A program made the position numbers and the translations under genes. Below, one piece after another: positions 34,445-43,509 of a DNA stretch of 64,000 nucleotides; the first letter of the stretch is position 1; every line of letters starts with the position of its first letter. Source of the DNA: Nocardioides humi (GTDB lineage: Bacteria > Actinomycetota > Actinomycetes > Propionibacteriales > Nocardioidaceae); the NCBI RefSeq assembly GCF_006494775.1, contig NZ_CP041146.1:3720001-3784000 (forward strand), given 5' to 3'. Under the pieces are notes generated by a model. It saw only the letters and a program-made list of their open reading frames with translations, was not told the DNA's origin and searched no databases.

Positions 34445-35716
34445 CTAGGCCGACGGGAGGGCCGTGGCCAGTCCGTCGGCCGCCCGGGGGCCGGGGGTGA
34501 AGCGGACCGGCACCGTGGTCCAGCCGTTGACCAGCGGGATGGTCGGACGATGCGTGAGGCCGGCGCGGTCGACGGCGAAGTCGGGCATCCGGTCGAGCAG
34601 CGCACGAGTGACCGTGACCAGCTCGGCCTTCGCGAGGTAGGCGCCGACGCAGCGGTGGATGCCGTACCCGAACGCCAGGTGCCTGTGGGTGTTGGCGCGG
34701 GCCGGGTCGACCCGCTCGGCGTCAGGGAAGACGCTCTCGTCGCGGTTGCCGGAGCCGATCCCGAGGAAGACCCGGTCGCCGGGTCGCAGCGGGCTGCCGG
34801 CGATCTCGGTCGGGGCGACCACGGTGCGGGCGGCGCCGGTGCCGGGGGTGTAGAGCCGGAGCAGCTCGTCGGTCACGGGGTCGATCGCGTCGGGGTCGTC
34901 GAGGAGCAGGCGGCGCAGGTCCGGGTCGCCGTCGAGGTGGACGACGACATTGCTGATCTGGGCGGTCGTCGTGTCGACGCCGCCGGTGAGGAGCATGAAG
35001 ACCAGCTCGGCGACCAGGTCGTCGTCGATCGGGGCGCCGTCGACCTCGGCCTCGAGGAGCGCCGTGCAGACGCCGGCCGGCCCGCTGCCGGCTGCGCGCC
35101 ACTGCCCGACGAGGTCGCGCATCTCCTGCATGACGGCGACGATCGCGCGTGCGGAGCCCTTCTGGTGGCTCACGCCGAGGTGCAGGGCGTGCGCGTAGTG
35201 CTCCCAGCGCTCCAGCGGCAGGCCGAGCAGGTCGACGATCACCAGCGGCGGCAGCATCGCGCCGAGGTCGCCGACCACGTCCATCCGGCCGGACTCGATC
35301 ACCCGGTCGAGGACCCAGTCGACGATGTGGTCGAGGCGGGGCTGGTACTCCCGCACCGTCCGGGCGGAGAAGTACGGCGCGATCAGCCGCCGGTAGTCGA
35401 GCGACCGGGGCGGGTCCATCTCCATCATCCCGAGCCGGGACGCCGTGACGGGAACCGTCGCGCCGCCGACCACCTGGCCGTCGAACTCGAGCTCGCGACC
35501 GGAGGCGAAGGTCTCCGGCTCCTGCAGGATCCGCCGGATGTCGTCGTACCCGGCGACGGCGTGGAAGCCGCCGTGCCGGGGCGAGTGGACCACCGGGCAG
35601 CCGCCCTCGCGCATCGCCCGGTAGACCTCGGGCCAGTGCTCCGCGAACTCGGGGGTGTGGTGGTCGAAGGGCTCGGCGCCCGGAGGCTCGATCGGCGTCG
35701 GGGAGGGCTGGATCAT
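34445..35716 (-). CDS. Cytochrome P450
   Basis: A 423-aa class-I P450. The heme signature FGYGIHRCVGAYLAK is near residue 352, and the I-helix LTGGVDTTT has the normal acid-Thr pair near 245. It follows the P450 at 35742 by 25 bases on the same strand, a tandem two-P450 operon transcribed from near 37020. No ferredoxin is adjacent; it probably uses one of the two in the window. Confidence 0.92.
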   Translation of the reverse strand: MIQPSPTPIEPPGAEPFDHHTPEFAEHWPEVYRAMREGGCPVVHSPRHGGFHAVAGYDDIRRILQEPETFASGRELEFDGQVVGGATVPVTASRLGMMEMDPPRSLDYRRLIAPYFSARTVREYQPRLDHIVDWVLDRVIESGRMDVVGDLGAMLPPLVIVDLLGLPLERWEHYAHALHLGVSHQKGSARAIVAVMQEMRDLVGQWRAAGSGPAGVCTALLEAEVDGAPIDDDLVAELVFMLLTGGVDTTTAQISNVVVHLDGDPDLRRLLLDDPDAIDPVTDELLRLYTPGTGAARTVVAPTEIAGSPLRPGDRVFLGIGSGNRDESVFPDAERVDPARANTHRHLAFGYGIHRCVGAYLAKAELVTVTRALLDRMPDFAVDRAGLTHRPTIPLVNGWTTVPVRFTPGPRAADGLATALPSA

Positions 35717-35741
35717 GGGGCTCTCGTCTCTCGTGGTTCGG

Positions 35742-36989
35742 TCAGTCCGCGGGGCGCACGCGCGGCGCGGTGAGCTGCGGCAGATCGCCGAGGTCGGTGC
35801 CTTCGCGCGGACCCGGTGGGTAGGTCATGGTCATGGAGTAGAAGCCGTTGGTGAGCGGGATCCGCTCGTAGGCGTGCTGGCCCGTGATGGCGTACTCCGG
35901 GGTCCGGCGCAGCACCTCACCGAGGAACATCTCGGCGTTCGCGGCGGCGAGCAGCGCGCCCGGGCACCGGTGGACGCCGCCGCCGAACGCGAGGTGCGGG
36001 TTGGGGGAGCGGGTCACGTCCGCGACGCCGGCGTCGGGGAACACGGCCTCGTCGTAGTTGGCCGACGCATAGGACAGCAGCACCCGGTCGCCCGGCACGA
36101 AGCGGTGTCCGCCCACCTCGACCTCCTGGACGACGGTGCGCGCCAGGCCGGGCGAGGGCGCGTGGAAGCGCATCATCTCGTCGACCGCCGTGGGCAGCAG
36201 GGCCGGGTCGGCGGCCACCCGGGCGCGGTCCCCGGGGTGCTCGTGGAGGTGCTGCAGCATGTGCGCGATGGTGGCGATCGTGGTGCCCTCGCCGCCGAGC
36301 AGCAGCATGTTGGCCAGCTCGGTCGCCCAGTCCACGCTCAGTCGCTCACCGTCGACGACGGCCTCGTTGAGCCCGGCGATCAGGCCGGACAGGGGCTCCC
36401 GGCGCTGTCGCTCCACCTCGGCGCGGACGTCCTCGCGCATCCACAGCGCGCCCTCGGCCCGGTCCTCGGTCTGGCGCACCATCCGCTCCGCGACGTCGGC
36501 GTACGCCGCCCATCGCTCGAGCGGGATGCCGAGCAGGTCGAGGATCACGATCGCCTGGAACGGGCCGGCGAGGTCGGCGACGATGTCGCACTCGCCCTTC
36601 TCGATGACGCGATCGATGGCCCAGGTCGCGATCTGGCCGATCCGCTCCCGGCCGCGCTCGATCGCCTGGCGGGTGAACCACGGAGTCAGCAGCCGGCGGT
36701 ACTTGAGGTGCTCGGGTGGGTCCATCTCCAAGATGCCGACGCGGACCGGCTGGTGCGGGATGGCCACGCCGAGGCCGCGGTCGGTGCCGTCCTCGTGCCA
36801 GGAGCGCTCGGAGGAGAACGCCTGGTGGTTGCGCAGCGCGGCCGTGACGTCGGCGTGGCGGGTCAGCACGTAGTAGCCGCCGTGCCGCTCGGAGCGGATC
36901 ACCGGCTGGTCCCGTCGAGCGTCGGCGTAGATCTCGCGCCAGCGCGCGGCATGGGCCTGCGTGGTGTGGTCGAACATCTCGGCTGTCAT
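35742..36989 (-). CDS. Cytochrome P450 (GGEGTT I-helix)
   Basis: A 415-aa class-I P450. The heme signature FGGGVHRCPGALLA is near residue 345. The I-helix reads LLGGEGTTIAT, so the residue directly before the conserved Thr pair is Gly rather than Asp/Glu. It is the first gene of a two-P450 operon and is divergent from the SDR at 37096. It shares an operator with that gene. Confidence 0.92.
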   Translation of the reverse strand: MTAEMFDHTTQAHAARWREIYADARRDQPVIRSERHGGYYVLTRHADVTAALRNHQAFSSERSWHEDGTDRGLGVAIPHQPVRVGILEMDPPEHLKYRRLLTPWFTRQAIERGRERIGQIATWAIDRVIEKGECDIVADLAGPFQAIVILDLLGIPLERWAAYADVAERMVRQTEDRAEGALWMREDVRAEVERQRREPLSGLIAGLNEAVVDGERLSVDWATELANMLLLGGEGTTIATIAHMLQHLHEHPGDRARVAADPALLPTAVDEMMRFHAPSPGLARTVVQEVEVGGHRFVPGDRVLLSYASANYDEAVFPDAGVADVTRSPNPHLAFGGGVHRCPGALLAAANAEMFLGEVLRRTPEYAITGQHAYERIPLTNGFYSMTMTYPPGPREGTDLGDLPQLTAPRVRPAD

Positions 36990-37020
36990 CGCACCGCCCT
37001 GCGCTCGGAGGCTGGAAAAC

Positions 37021-37033
37021 CAATCAACATTTG
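37021..37033. promoter_or_regulatory. Island operator variant in divergent promoter
   Basis: CAATC-AAC-ATTTG, with TTTTAGGAT, a good -10 region, just downstream for the plus-strand SDR. It is the only AT-rich patch between the P450 pair (minus) and the SDR/hydratase pair (plus). Confidence 0.5.
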
Positions 37034-37095
37034 TTTTAGGATGCTAGGCAGGCCGGGTGACCGTGTCAACGATGCCGGCCGGACAGGAGACGCAG

Positions 37096-37908
37096 ATGGA
37101 GTCGCTGGACGGACGGGTCGCGGTGGTCACCGGAGCCTCCCGCGGGATCGGGCTGGGCATCGCCCGCCGCCTCCACGAGCGCGGCGCCGCTGTCGTGCTG
37201 TGCGCGCGGTCGGCGGACGCCGTCGCGGCCGCGGCCCGCGAGCTCGACCCGACCGGCGCCACGGCGATCGGCGCGGCGGTGCACGTCTCCGACGAGGACG
37301 CCGCGGCCGCGCTCCTCGCGCGGGTGCGCGAGCAGTTCGGCGGTCTCGACGTGCTGGTCAACAACGCCGCCGCCAACCCGCACTTCGGCCCGACGGCCGG
37401 CGTCGACCGCGGCCGGTGGCAGAAGATCCTCGACGTCAACCTCTGGGCGCCGTTGCGCTGGACCCAGCTCGCCGTCGAGGCGGGACTCGGGGCCGAGCGG
37501 CCGGGCGCCGTGCTGATGGTGTCGTCGAACCTGGCCCAGACCCCCGGCAGCCCCTCCGGCGTCTACGGCATGAGCAAGGCGGCCCTCGACTACCTCACCT
37601 CCCAGCTCGCCGTCGAGCTCGCGCCGCGGGTCCGGGTCAACGGGATCGCCCCCGGCGTCGTCGACACGAGCTTCGCGGCGCCCCTGGTGGCCCACGGCGT
37701 CCAGGTGTACGGCAGTTGGCCGGTGCCGCGCTTCGGCCAGCCGGAGGACATCGCCGCCGCCGCGGAGCTGCTCGTGGGCCCGGGCGGCTCGTGGATCACC
37801 GGCCAGGTCCTCACCGTCGACGGCGGCGCCCTGCTGGGTGGCGACGAGTTCTCTGCCCTGGACCGCGCGTCCGGCCGCACCCCCGATCGACAGGAGACCG
37901 CCCGATGA
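37096..37908 (+). CDS. Short-chain dehydrogenase/reductase
   Basis: A 270-aa SDR. It has TGASRGIGLGIARRL at residue 12, NNAAANPHFGP near 95, catalytic Ser in MVSSNLAQ near 142 and YGMSK near 155. ATG 37096 has GGAG 7 bases upstream, better than the in-frame GTG at 37057. It is translationally coupled to the enoyl-CoA hydratase, so it may act as a 3-hydroxyacyl-CoA dehydrogenase. Confidence 0.88.
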   Translation: MESLDGRVAVVTGASRGIGLGIARRLHERGAAVVLCARSADAVAAAARELDPTGATAIGAAVHVSDEDAAAALLARVREQFGGLDVLVNNAAANPHFGPTAGVDRGRWQKILDVNLWAPLRWTQLAVEAGLGAERPGAVLMVSSNLAQTPGSPSGVYGMSKAALDYLTSQLAVELAPRVRVNGIAPGVVDTSFAAPLVAHGVQVYGSWPVPRFGQPEDIAAAAELLVGPGGSWITGQVLTVDGGALLGGDEFSALDRASGRTPDRQETAR

Positions 37909-38732
37909 GCACGAGCCTGCCGGCCAGCCGGACGTCGGTGTCGGTCCACGACCTCGGGGAGGGCATCGCCGAGGTGCGCCTCGACGAGCCGGACCGGTTC
38001 AACACGCTCGAGGCGGTGCTGGTCGAGGACCTGCATGCCGTCCTCGGCGAGCTCGCCGCGCGGACCGACGTCCGGGTCGTGGTGCTCACCGGGGCCGGGA
38101 AGCACTTCTGCGCCGGGGCGAACTTGCACGGCCACGGTGCCGCCCCGGGTGGCGACGGCTCACGAGCGGTGCCGGACTGGATGTCCGTGCAGGAGCACAT
38201 CGCCTCGCTGGTGACCCGGCTCCGGTCGCTGCGGATGCCCGTGATCGCGGCCGTCCAGGGCGCGGCGACCGGCGGCGGCTTCGCGCTGGCCCTCGCCAGC
38301 GACATCCGGGTCTGCAGCGACGACGCGCGGTTCAACGCCGCATTCGTCAAGATCGGCCTGTCCGCCTGCGACGTCGGCGTCAGCTGGGTGCTGCCGCGGC
38401 TGGTCGGCGCCAGCCGGGCCTTCGAGATCATGCTCACCGGTCGCTTCGTCCCGGCCGAGGAGGCCGACCGGATCGGCCTGGTGTCGCGCGTGGTGCCGCG
38501 TGCCGAGCTGCTCGACGCGGCGATGGAGGTCGCCCGTGCGATCGCCGAGCACACGCCGTTCGGCGTGCGGATGACCAAGCAGGTGATGTGGTCGGAGCTG
38601 GAGATCCCCAGCCAGGCCGCCGGTCTCGACCTGGAGAACCGCACCCAGGTGGCGGCGGCCTACACCGAGGACCACCGGGAGGCGGTCGCCGCCTTCCTCG
38701 AGAAACGGCCGGCGTCGTACCGGAACCGCTGA
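37905..38732 (+). CDS. Enoyl-CoA hydratase/isomerase family protein
   Basis: A 275-aa crotonase-fold enzyme for beta-oxidation-type hydration. It has the oxyanion-hole segment GKHFCAGANLHGHG near residue 65 and QGAATGGGFALALASDIRVCSDDARF near 115. It overlaps the SDR by 4 bases (ATGA). Classical paired catalytic Glu residues are not obvious to me, so isomerase or another crotonase activity is possible. Confidence 0.88.
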   Translation: MSTSLPASRTSVSVHDLGEGIAEVRLDEPDRFNTLEAVLVEDLHAVLGELAARTDVRVVVLTGAGKHFCAGANLHGHGAAPGGDGSRAVPDWMSVQEHIASLVTRLRSLRMPVIAAVQGAATGGGFALALASDIRVCSDDARFNAAFVKIGLSACDVGVSWVLPRLVGASRAFEIMLTGRFVPAEEADRIGLVSRVVPRAELLDAAMEVARAIAEHTPFGVRMTKQVMWSELEIPSQAAGLDLENRTQVAAAYTEDHREAVAAFLEKRPASYRNR

Positions 38733-38748
38733 GGCCCGGCCGCTCGGC

Positions 38749-39624
38749 TCAGAGCTCGAGCGCCGCGGCCACCCGGCGCCACTGCGCGAGCGGTGGGACC
38801 TGCGGGTCGGCCCCGAGGACCTGGACGCAGACGTGGTCCGCTCCCGCGTCGTGGTGGGCGCGGACCCGGGCGGCGATCTGCTCCGGCTCGCCCCAGGCGA
38901 CCAGGGCGTCGACCAGGCGGTCGCTGCCGTCGTCGCTGACGTCCGCGTCGGTGAATCCCGCGCGCAGCCAGCTGTTCACGTAGTTCGGCAGGGCCAGGTA
39001 CGGCGCCAGCGCGGCCCGCGCGAGCTCGCGGGCGCGGGCCGGGTCGGTCTCCAGGACCACGCCCTGCTCGGGCAGCAGCCGGGCGTCGGGGCCGAGCTGC
39101 CAGCGCAGGACGCCGGTCTGGTCGGGCGTGACCAGGTAGGGGTGCGAGCCCAAGGTGCGCTCCTCGGCCAGTTGCAGCATCCGGGGGCCGAGCGCGCCGA
39201 GGACCCGGGCGCCGGCGGGCGGCGCGCCGGCTGCGTCGAGCTCGTCGAGGTAGCCGCGCATCCGCTGCAGCGGCCGGTCGTAGTGGCCGAGGGCGTAGCG
39301 CTCGACCGCGGGGCCGTGGCTGACACCGAGGCCGAGCACGAAGCGGCCGGGGTGGCGCTCCTCGAGCCCGGACCAGGCGGCCGCGGCCTGCGCTGCCGTG
39401 CTCACCCAGATGCTGGCGATCCCGGTCGCGACGGTCAGGGACCGGGTGGCGTTGAGCAGCACCTCGGCGGGCTCGAAGACCCGGCGCAGGCCGCCGGGAT
39501 ACCACAGGGCGGCGTACCCGAGCTGCTCCAGCTCGGCCGCGGCGTCGGCGACCGGCGCCGGGTCGAGGCGGAAGTGCCCGGCCCAGACGCCGACCGATCG
39601 GGCGCCGGGGGCGAAACCGCTCAC
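38749..39624 (-). CDS. LLM-class F420-dependent oxidoreductase
   Basis: A 291-aa luciferase-like enzyme of the F420 type. It has GVWAGHFRLDPAPVADAAAELEQLGYAALWYPGG at the N-terminus and GRFVLGLGVSHGPAVERYALGHYDRPL near residue 92. The GTG start overlaps the stop of the FMN reductase gene by 4 bases. The two probably act on the same redox step. It converges on the hydratase gene. Confidence 0.85.
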   Translation of the reverse strand: MSGFAPGARSVGVWAGHFRLDPAPVADAAAELEQLGYAALWYPGGLRRVFEPAEVLLNATRSLTVATGIASIWVSTAAQAAAAWSGLEERHPGRFVLGLGVSHGPAVERYALGHYDRPLQRMRGYLDELDAAGAPPAGARVLGALGPRMLQLAEERTLGSHPYLVTPDQTGVLRWQLGPDARLLPEQGVVLETDPARARELARAALAPYLALPNYVNSWLRAGFTDADVSDDGSDRLVDALVAWGEPEQIAARVRAHHDAGADHVCVQVLGADPQVPPLAQWRRVAAALEL

Positions 39625-40217
39625 GCGACCGGCTCGAAGGTCGCGTGGTCGCGGGTGCGTGCCGCGAAGCCGGCGACCTGGGTGCCGACCATGGCGAACT
39701 GGCCGAGCACGTCGGGGTCGATGCACCGGCCCTCGTGGAAGATGCCGCGTCGGGCCACCACGGCGGCGCCGTACGGCGTCGGGAACCCGCGCAGCGCGTG
39801 CGCGACGGTGCGCAGCTGGTCGAGCACGGCCACGGCGGCCTGGTTGCCGTAGGCCACCGAGATGCAGCCCACCGGGAGGCCGTCGAGATAGGGCCGCGGG
39901 TCGCCGGCGAGGTCCTCGGCGTAGTCCAGCGCGTTCTTGACCAGGCCCGAGATCGAGCCGTGGTAGCCGGGACTGGCGACGATGACGCCGTCGGCGGCGC
40001 GCAGCGCGTCGACCAGCCGGGCGGCCTGGGCCGTCCGGGTCGTGTGCTGCTCGTAGAACGGGATGGTGATGTCGTGCGCGGACAGGCAGAGCGTGCGGGC
40101 GCCGGCGGCCTCGGCCGCGGCGAGGGCGGCGCGCAGGCCGGTCTCCGAGCTCGACGCGGCCCGCATCGTGCCGCCGATGCCGACGACCAGGGGACGCGGG
40201 TCTGGGGCAGCTGACAT
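39621..40217 (-). CDS. NAD(P)H-dependent FMN reductase
   Basis: A 198-aa flavodoxin-fold reductase. It has VVGIGGTMRAASSSETGLRAAL at residue 10, IVASPGYHGSISGLVKNALDY near 80 and NQAAVAVLDQLR near 125. It supplies reduced FMN or reduces quinones and enones. It is the first gene of a two-gene unit with the LLM enzyme and has the island operator just upstream. Confidence 0.9.
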   Translation of the reverse strand: MSAAPDPRPLVVGIGGTMRAASSSETGLRAALAAAEAAGARTLCLSAHDITIPFYEQHTTRTAQAARLVDALRAADGVIVASPGYHGSISGLVKNALDYAEDLAGDPRPYLDGLPVGCISVAYGNQAAVAVLDQLRTVAHALRGFPTPYGAAVVARRGIFHEGRCIDPDVLGQFAMVGTQVAGFAARTRDHATFEPVA

Positions 40218-40227
40218 GGCGCTAAAC

Positions 40228-40240
40228 TTAACAATGATTG
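40228..40240 (-). promoter_or_regulatory. Island operator upstream of FMN reductase
   Basis: TTAAC-AAT-GATTG on the plus strand (CAATC-ATT-GTTAA on minus), 11 bases before the ATG at 40217. It has the same core as the copy at 54428. Confidence 0.55.
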
Positions 40241-40287
40241 GTTGAGCCGTAAACCTCGGCCCGAGGCTGGGCGCGAGCCGGTCGCGG

Positions 40288-41523
40288 TCAGCGCACCGCC
40301 ATGGTGCCCTCGTCGCGCCGTACGACGGCCCACATCAAGATGGCGGCGCCTGCCGTGGCGGCGAGCATCACCACGGCCATCGCGACACCGTCGGCCCCGC
40401 CGAGGCCGACCGCCGGCGCGACCGCGCTGCCGATGACGAACTGGGTGAACCCCATCAGCGCGGCGGCGGTCCCCGCTCGGTGGCCCTGGCGGGCCAGGGC
40501 CAGGGCCTGGCTGTTGGGCATGCTCAGTCCGTAGCCGGCGACGGAGACGCCGAGCGCGGCGACCACCCAGCCGAAGGGGGCGTCGGCCGACAGCAGGACG
40601 AGCAGGGTGCCGGCGCTGAGCACGCCCGCGCTCGTGGCCACGATGAGGACCCGGGCCGGTCCGAAGGCCCGGATCAGCCGCGGGTTGAGCTGGGCGAGCA
40701 CGGTCAGCCCGACGGCGTTGGCCGCGAACATCAGCCCGGACTGCTGCTCGCTCAGGCCGAAGCGGTCCTGGAACAGGAAGGAGGCGCCGCTGACGTAGCA
40801 GAACAGCGTGCTGAACATCAGCCCGCCGACCAGGATCAGGCTCAGGTAGCCGCGGTCGCGCAACAGCTCGCCGTACGACGCGCGGGTGGCGGTCAGTCCC
40901 GCCGGCGCCCGCCGCGACGTGGGCAGCGTCTCGGGGAAGGCCATCAGCGCGAGGGCGAGCAGGGCCACGCCGAGCGCGGCGAGCACCAGGAAGACGTTCG
41001 GCCAGTCCGCGTGCGCGATCACGATCCCGCCGGCCGCGGGCGCGATGACGGGGGCGACGCCGATGACGAGGAACATCCGCGACATCACCCGGGCGTAGTC
41101 GCCACCGGCGAACAGGTCGCGCACGGTCGCCATCGACACCACCGTCACGGCCGCGCAGGACAGCCCCTGGAGCACGCGGACGCCGGCGAGCACGGTCGCG
41201 TCGGCGGCCAGGTAGCAGAGCAGGGAGGCGCCGACGTGACAGCTCAGGCCGACCAGGACGGGCGTGCGCCGCCCCACGACGTCGGCGAGCGGACCCACCA
41301 GCAGCTGTCCGACCGCCAGTCCGACGAGCATCCCGGTGAGCGAGAGCTGCACGTGCGAGGGGGTGGTGCCCAGGTCGGCTGCCATCCGCGGCAGGGCCGG
41401 CAGGTACATGTCCATGCTGAACGGCGCCAGTGCCATCAAGGTGGCGACCACGGCCAGCACCGGGGCCGTACGGTGCCCCGCCGGCGTGGTGAGTCCGGTG
41501 AGCGGGGTCTCGGCGGCGGTCAT
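40288..41523 (-). CDS. MFS multidrug transporter, Bcr/CflA type
   Basis: A 411-aa, 12-helix exporter. The N-terminus MALAPFSMDMYLPALPRMAADLG is the Bcr/CflA hallmark, GPLADVVGRRTPVLVG is near residue 75 and VRVLQGLSCAAVTVVSMATVRDLF near 115. It is divergent from a TetR gene, which probably controls it. ATG 41523 has AGGGAG upstream. Confidence 0.9.
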   Translation of the reverse strand: MTAAETPLTGLTTPAGHRTAPVLAVVATLMALAPFSMDMYLPALPRMAADLGTTPSHVQLSLTGMLVGLAVGQLLVGPLADVVGRRTPVLVGLSCHVGASLLCYLAADATVLAGVRVLQGLSCAAVTVVSMATVRDLFAGGDYARVMSRMFLVIGVAPVIAPAAGGIVIAHADWPNVFLVLAALGVALLALALMAFPETLPTSRRAPAGLTATRASYGELLRDRGYLSLILVGGLMFSTLFCYVSGASFLFQDRFGLSEQQSGLMFAANAVGLTVLAQLNPRLIRAFGPARVLIVATSAGVLSAGTLLVLLSADAPFGWVVAALGVSVAGYGLSMPNSQALALARQGHRAGTAAALMGFTQFVIGSAVAPAVGLGGADGVAMAVVMLAATAGAAILMWAVVRRDEGTMAVR

Positions 41524-41547
41524 CGCACTCCCTGTCGTCGGTAGGGG

Positions 41548-41612
41548 CGATCGGCGCGCCGGACGGGCGCCAACCAACGCCGATCGAATAAGGTACGCCG
41601 ACGACGTCGTCG
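41548..41612. promoter_or_regulatory. Inverted repeats in the pump/TetR divergent promoter
   Basis: CGATCGGCG (41548-41556) pairs with CGCCGATCG (41578-41586), and CGACGACGTCGTCG (41599-41612) is a perfect 14-bp palindrome. TAAGGT (41589-41594) is a likely -10 for the tetR gene, which places the palindrome at the transcription start. These are candidate autoregulatory TetR sites and are unrelated to the CAAAC-type operator. Confidence 0.5.
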
Positions 41613-41636
41613 TCCTCGGAGGAAGGAGAGTCGCAG

Positions 41637-42284
41637 ATGGCACGACCGAAGGTCCCGCTGATCTCGCGCCGCAAGGCGCTCGAGGCTGCGCTCGAGATCG
41701 CTGACACCGAGGGGCTGAACGCGTTGAGCATCCGGCGCCTCGGCGAGGCGCTGAACGTCAACGGCGCCTCGCTGTACCACCACTTCCGCAACAAGGAGGA
41801 GATCCTCGTCGGCGTCACGCACCTCGCGCTCGCCGACGTGGCCGCCCCGCGGACGGAGGGCGAGAGCTGGCGGGTCTGGCTGCCGCTGAACGCCTATCGC
41901 ACTCGTGAGGCGCTGGTCTCCCATCCCGAGCTGATCCCGATCATGCTGCGGCGCGCGCCCCTGGGCATCGGCTCGGCGGAGGTCGAGGCGAGCGTGACCC
42001 GCCTGCAGGACGAGGGCGTCCCGCTGCCGATGATCGTGCCGCTCATGGAGAGCCTCGAGCTGCTGGCCATCAGCAGCGCCCTGCAGGAGGTCGGCAACGC
42101 CGGCGGGGCCGCCGACGAGGAGTCCGGTCAGTCGGAGACGCCTGCGCTGGACGCGGCCCTGAAGGCGCGTGGCATGTCGTCCACGGAGCTGTTCGAGGTG
42201 ATGGCCAACTCGATGATCTCGATCGTCGAGGGAGCGGTGCAGCTCAAGGAGACCCGCCGCGCCTCCAAGCGGCGCAAGTCCTGA
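41637..42284 (+). CDS. TetR-family regulator
   Basis: A 215-aa repressor with a TetR helix-turn-helix, LSIRRLGEALNVNGASLYHHFRNKEEIL, near residues 28-56 and a TetR_C-like ligand domain. AGGAAGGAG precedes the ATG. Its divergent neighbour is the Bcr-type pump, its most likely target. It could also be the regulator of the island-wide palindrome, but the local inverted repeats differ from that motif. Confidence 0.9.
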   Translation: MARPKVPLISRRKALEAALEIADTEGLNALSIRRLGEALNVNGASLYHHFRNKEEILVGVTHLALADVAAPRTEGESWRVWLPLNAYRTREALVSHPELIPIMLRRAPLGIGSAEVEASVTRLQDEGVPLPMIVPLMESLELLAISSALQEVGNAGGAADEESGQSETPALDAALKARGMSSTELFEVMANSMISIVEGAVQLKETRRASKRRKS

Positions 42285-42327
42285 CCCGGGCGCCGGACGG
42301 GTCCTGGTCACCGCTCGGCCTCGGTGC

Positions 42328-42705
42328 TCAGCCGACCAGGTGAAGGCCGGCCGACGCGGCGCCGGCGACCTCGGCGCCGGAGTCGACGGCGTCCTGGACC
42401 TCCTGCGGCAGGCCGGCCTCGACGCTGAGCAGGTGCAGCGGCCAGTTGCCGACCTGCCACACCCCGGCTGTGTAGAGCGCGGACTTGTAGCTGCCGCGGA
42501 GGTGCGCGAGCGCGGCCTCGGCGGAGGGCGCGTTCATCGACAGCCGCACGGTCGCGGTGTCGGTCGTGATGTCGACCTCGGGGAACATCCAGTCGAGACC
42601 GTGGCGGACCGACTCGCTGACGGCAACCGGATCCTCGACGGCGGGGAGGAACGCCGGCTTCGTCGCGCCGAAGCGCGCGGTGTACATCGACCAGCCCATG
42701 GTCAT
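42328..42705 (-). CDS. Hypothetical protein, 125 aa
   Basis: I do not recognise it. It is a soluble mixed alpha/beta protein starting MTMGWSMYTARFGATKPAF, with a central segment ITTDTATVRLSMNAPSAEAALAHL. It has no membrane segment and no metal motif. AGGAAAG lies 4 bases before the ATG. It lies downstream of the VOC gene but behind a strong hairpin, and converges on the TetR gene. Confidence 0.6.
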   Translation of the reverse strand: MTMGWSMYTARFGATKPAFLPAVEDPVAVSESVRHGLDWMFPEVDITTDTATVRLSMNAPSAEAALAHLRGSYKSALYTAGVWQVGNWPLHLLSVEAGLPQEVQDAVDSGAEVAGAASAGLHLVG

Positions 42706-42744
42706 CGCCTTTCCTGGGTGCCCCGGCCGGGGCGTGGGTACGGG

Positions 42745-42773
42745 ACCGGCCCGCTCGGTGTGAGCGGGCCGGT
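42745..42773 (-). terminator. 12-bp hairpin after the VOC gene
   Basis: ACCGGCCCGCTC (42745-42756) pairs perfectly with GAGCGGGCCGGT (42762-42773) around a 5-base loop. It lies between the VOC stop and the next minus-strand gene, so it is probably an intrinsic terminator or attenuator. A further palindrome, CCCCGGCCGGGG, lies at 42721-42732. Confidence 0.65.
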
Positions 42774-42790
42774 GAGCTCTCCGAGACGTC

Positions 42791-43354
42791 TCACTCCGAG
42801 GAGGGAGCCTCGATGATCCGGCCGTCGGGGAGGTAGATGACGCCCGGGTAGTCGGGGTCGGTGGCCGGGTTGTCGTTGGCCAGCAGCTCGAGCGCCTCGA
42901 CCTTGTCCTCCTCGGTGAGGGGACGGGTGTTGGTGGTGAACTCGACCATGTTGCCGTCGGGGTCCTTGGTGTAGATCGAGGTGATGAACTCGTGCACGAC
43001 CTCGCTGACCTTCTGGCCGGACGCGAGCCAGTGCTGCTTCTTGGTCTCGAGCTCGTCGAGATCCTTGACCTCGAACGCGATGTGGTTGATCCACCACGGC
43101 AGGCCCAGGCCCACGGAGATGGACGGATCCCAGTCGTCGGCCAGCTCGACGCCGTTGAGGTGCAGGTCCCAGAGCACGAAGTACGAGCCGGAACCGGGCG
43201 CGGTCTCGTAGAAGACGTGCTTGGTCCAGCCTGCCTTGGCGCCGCCCATGGCCTGGCGCTTGACGATCTTGACGAGCTCGAAGCCCATGACCTCGGTATA
43301 GAACTTGTGCGACACGTCGAAGTCCTTCGGCGTGATGGCGAGGTGGTGAATCAC
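42791..43354 (-). CDS. VOC-superfamily (glyoxalase/extradiol dioxygenase-like) protein
   Basis: A 187-aa vicinal-oxygen-chelate protein with two beta-alpha-beta-beta-beta units: IHHLAITPKDFDVSHKFYTEVMGFELV at the start and INHIAFEVKDLDELETKKQHW near residue 95, ending NMVEFTTNTRP near 140. The His and Glu positions expected for metal are present. It could be an isomerase, lyase or dioxygenase. GTG start with GGAGG upstream. It is divergent from the EthD-like gene. Confidence 0.8.
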   Translation of the reverse strand: MIHHLAITPKDFDVSHKFYTEVMGFELVKIVKRQAMGGAKAGWTKHVFYETAPGSGSYFVLWDLHLNGVELADDWDPSISVGLGLPWWINHIAFEVKDLDELETKKQHWLASGQKVSEVVHEFITSIYTKDPDGNMVEFTTNTRPLTEEDKVEALELLANDNPATDPDYPGVIYLPDGRIIEAPSSE

Positions 43355-43465
43355 GGCGCCTCCTCCTGGAGATGGCGGGAGTACGGGTCCGGCCACGGCG
43401 GCTGGATCGACCGCGTCGGTCCGTGCCGACGCGATAGGTCGACGGTGCCACTCGACGAACCAAAT

Positions 43466-43479
43466 GTCAAAGGCTTGAC
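43466..43479. promoter_or_regulatory. GTCAA-N4-TTGAC palindrome in divergent promoter
   Basis: GTCAA-AGGC-TTGAC lies between the VOC gene (minus) and the EthD-like gene (plus), flanked by AACCAAA and TTTTTT. The same 5-4-5 palindrome occurs upstream of the alcohol dehydrogenase (22163-22176). It supplies TTGAC -35-like hexamers in both directions. Confidence 0.5.
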
Positions 43480-43509
43480 GTTTTTTCCTCGACGAGTCAG
43501 CGTTCGTCC

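Noticed and set aside
41548..41612. Copy of the island operator at the TetR/pump promoter
   Set aside because: The inverted repeats here have a different sequence and spacing, so they are listed as a separate local site.
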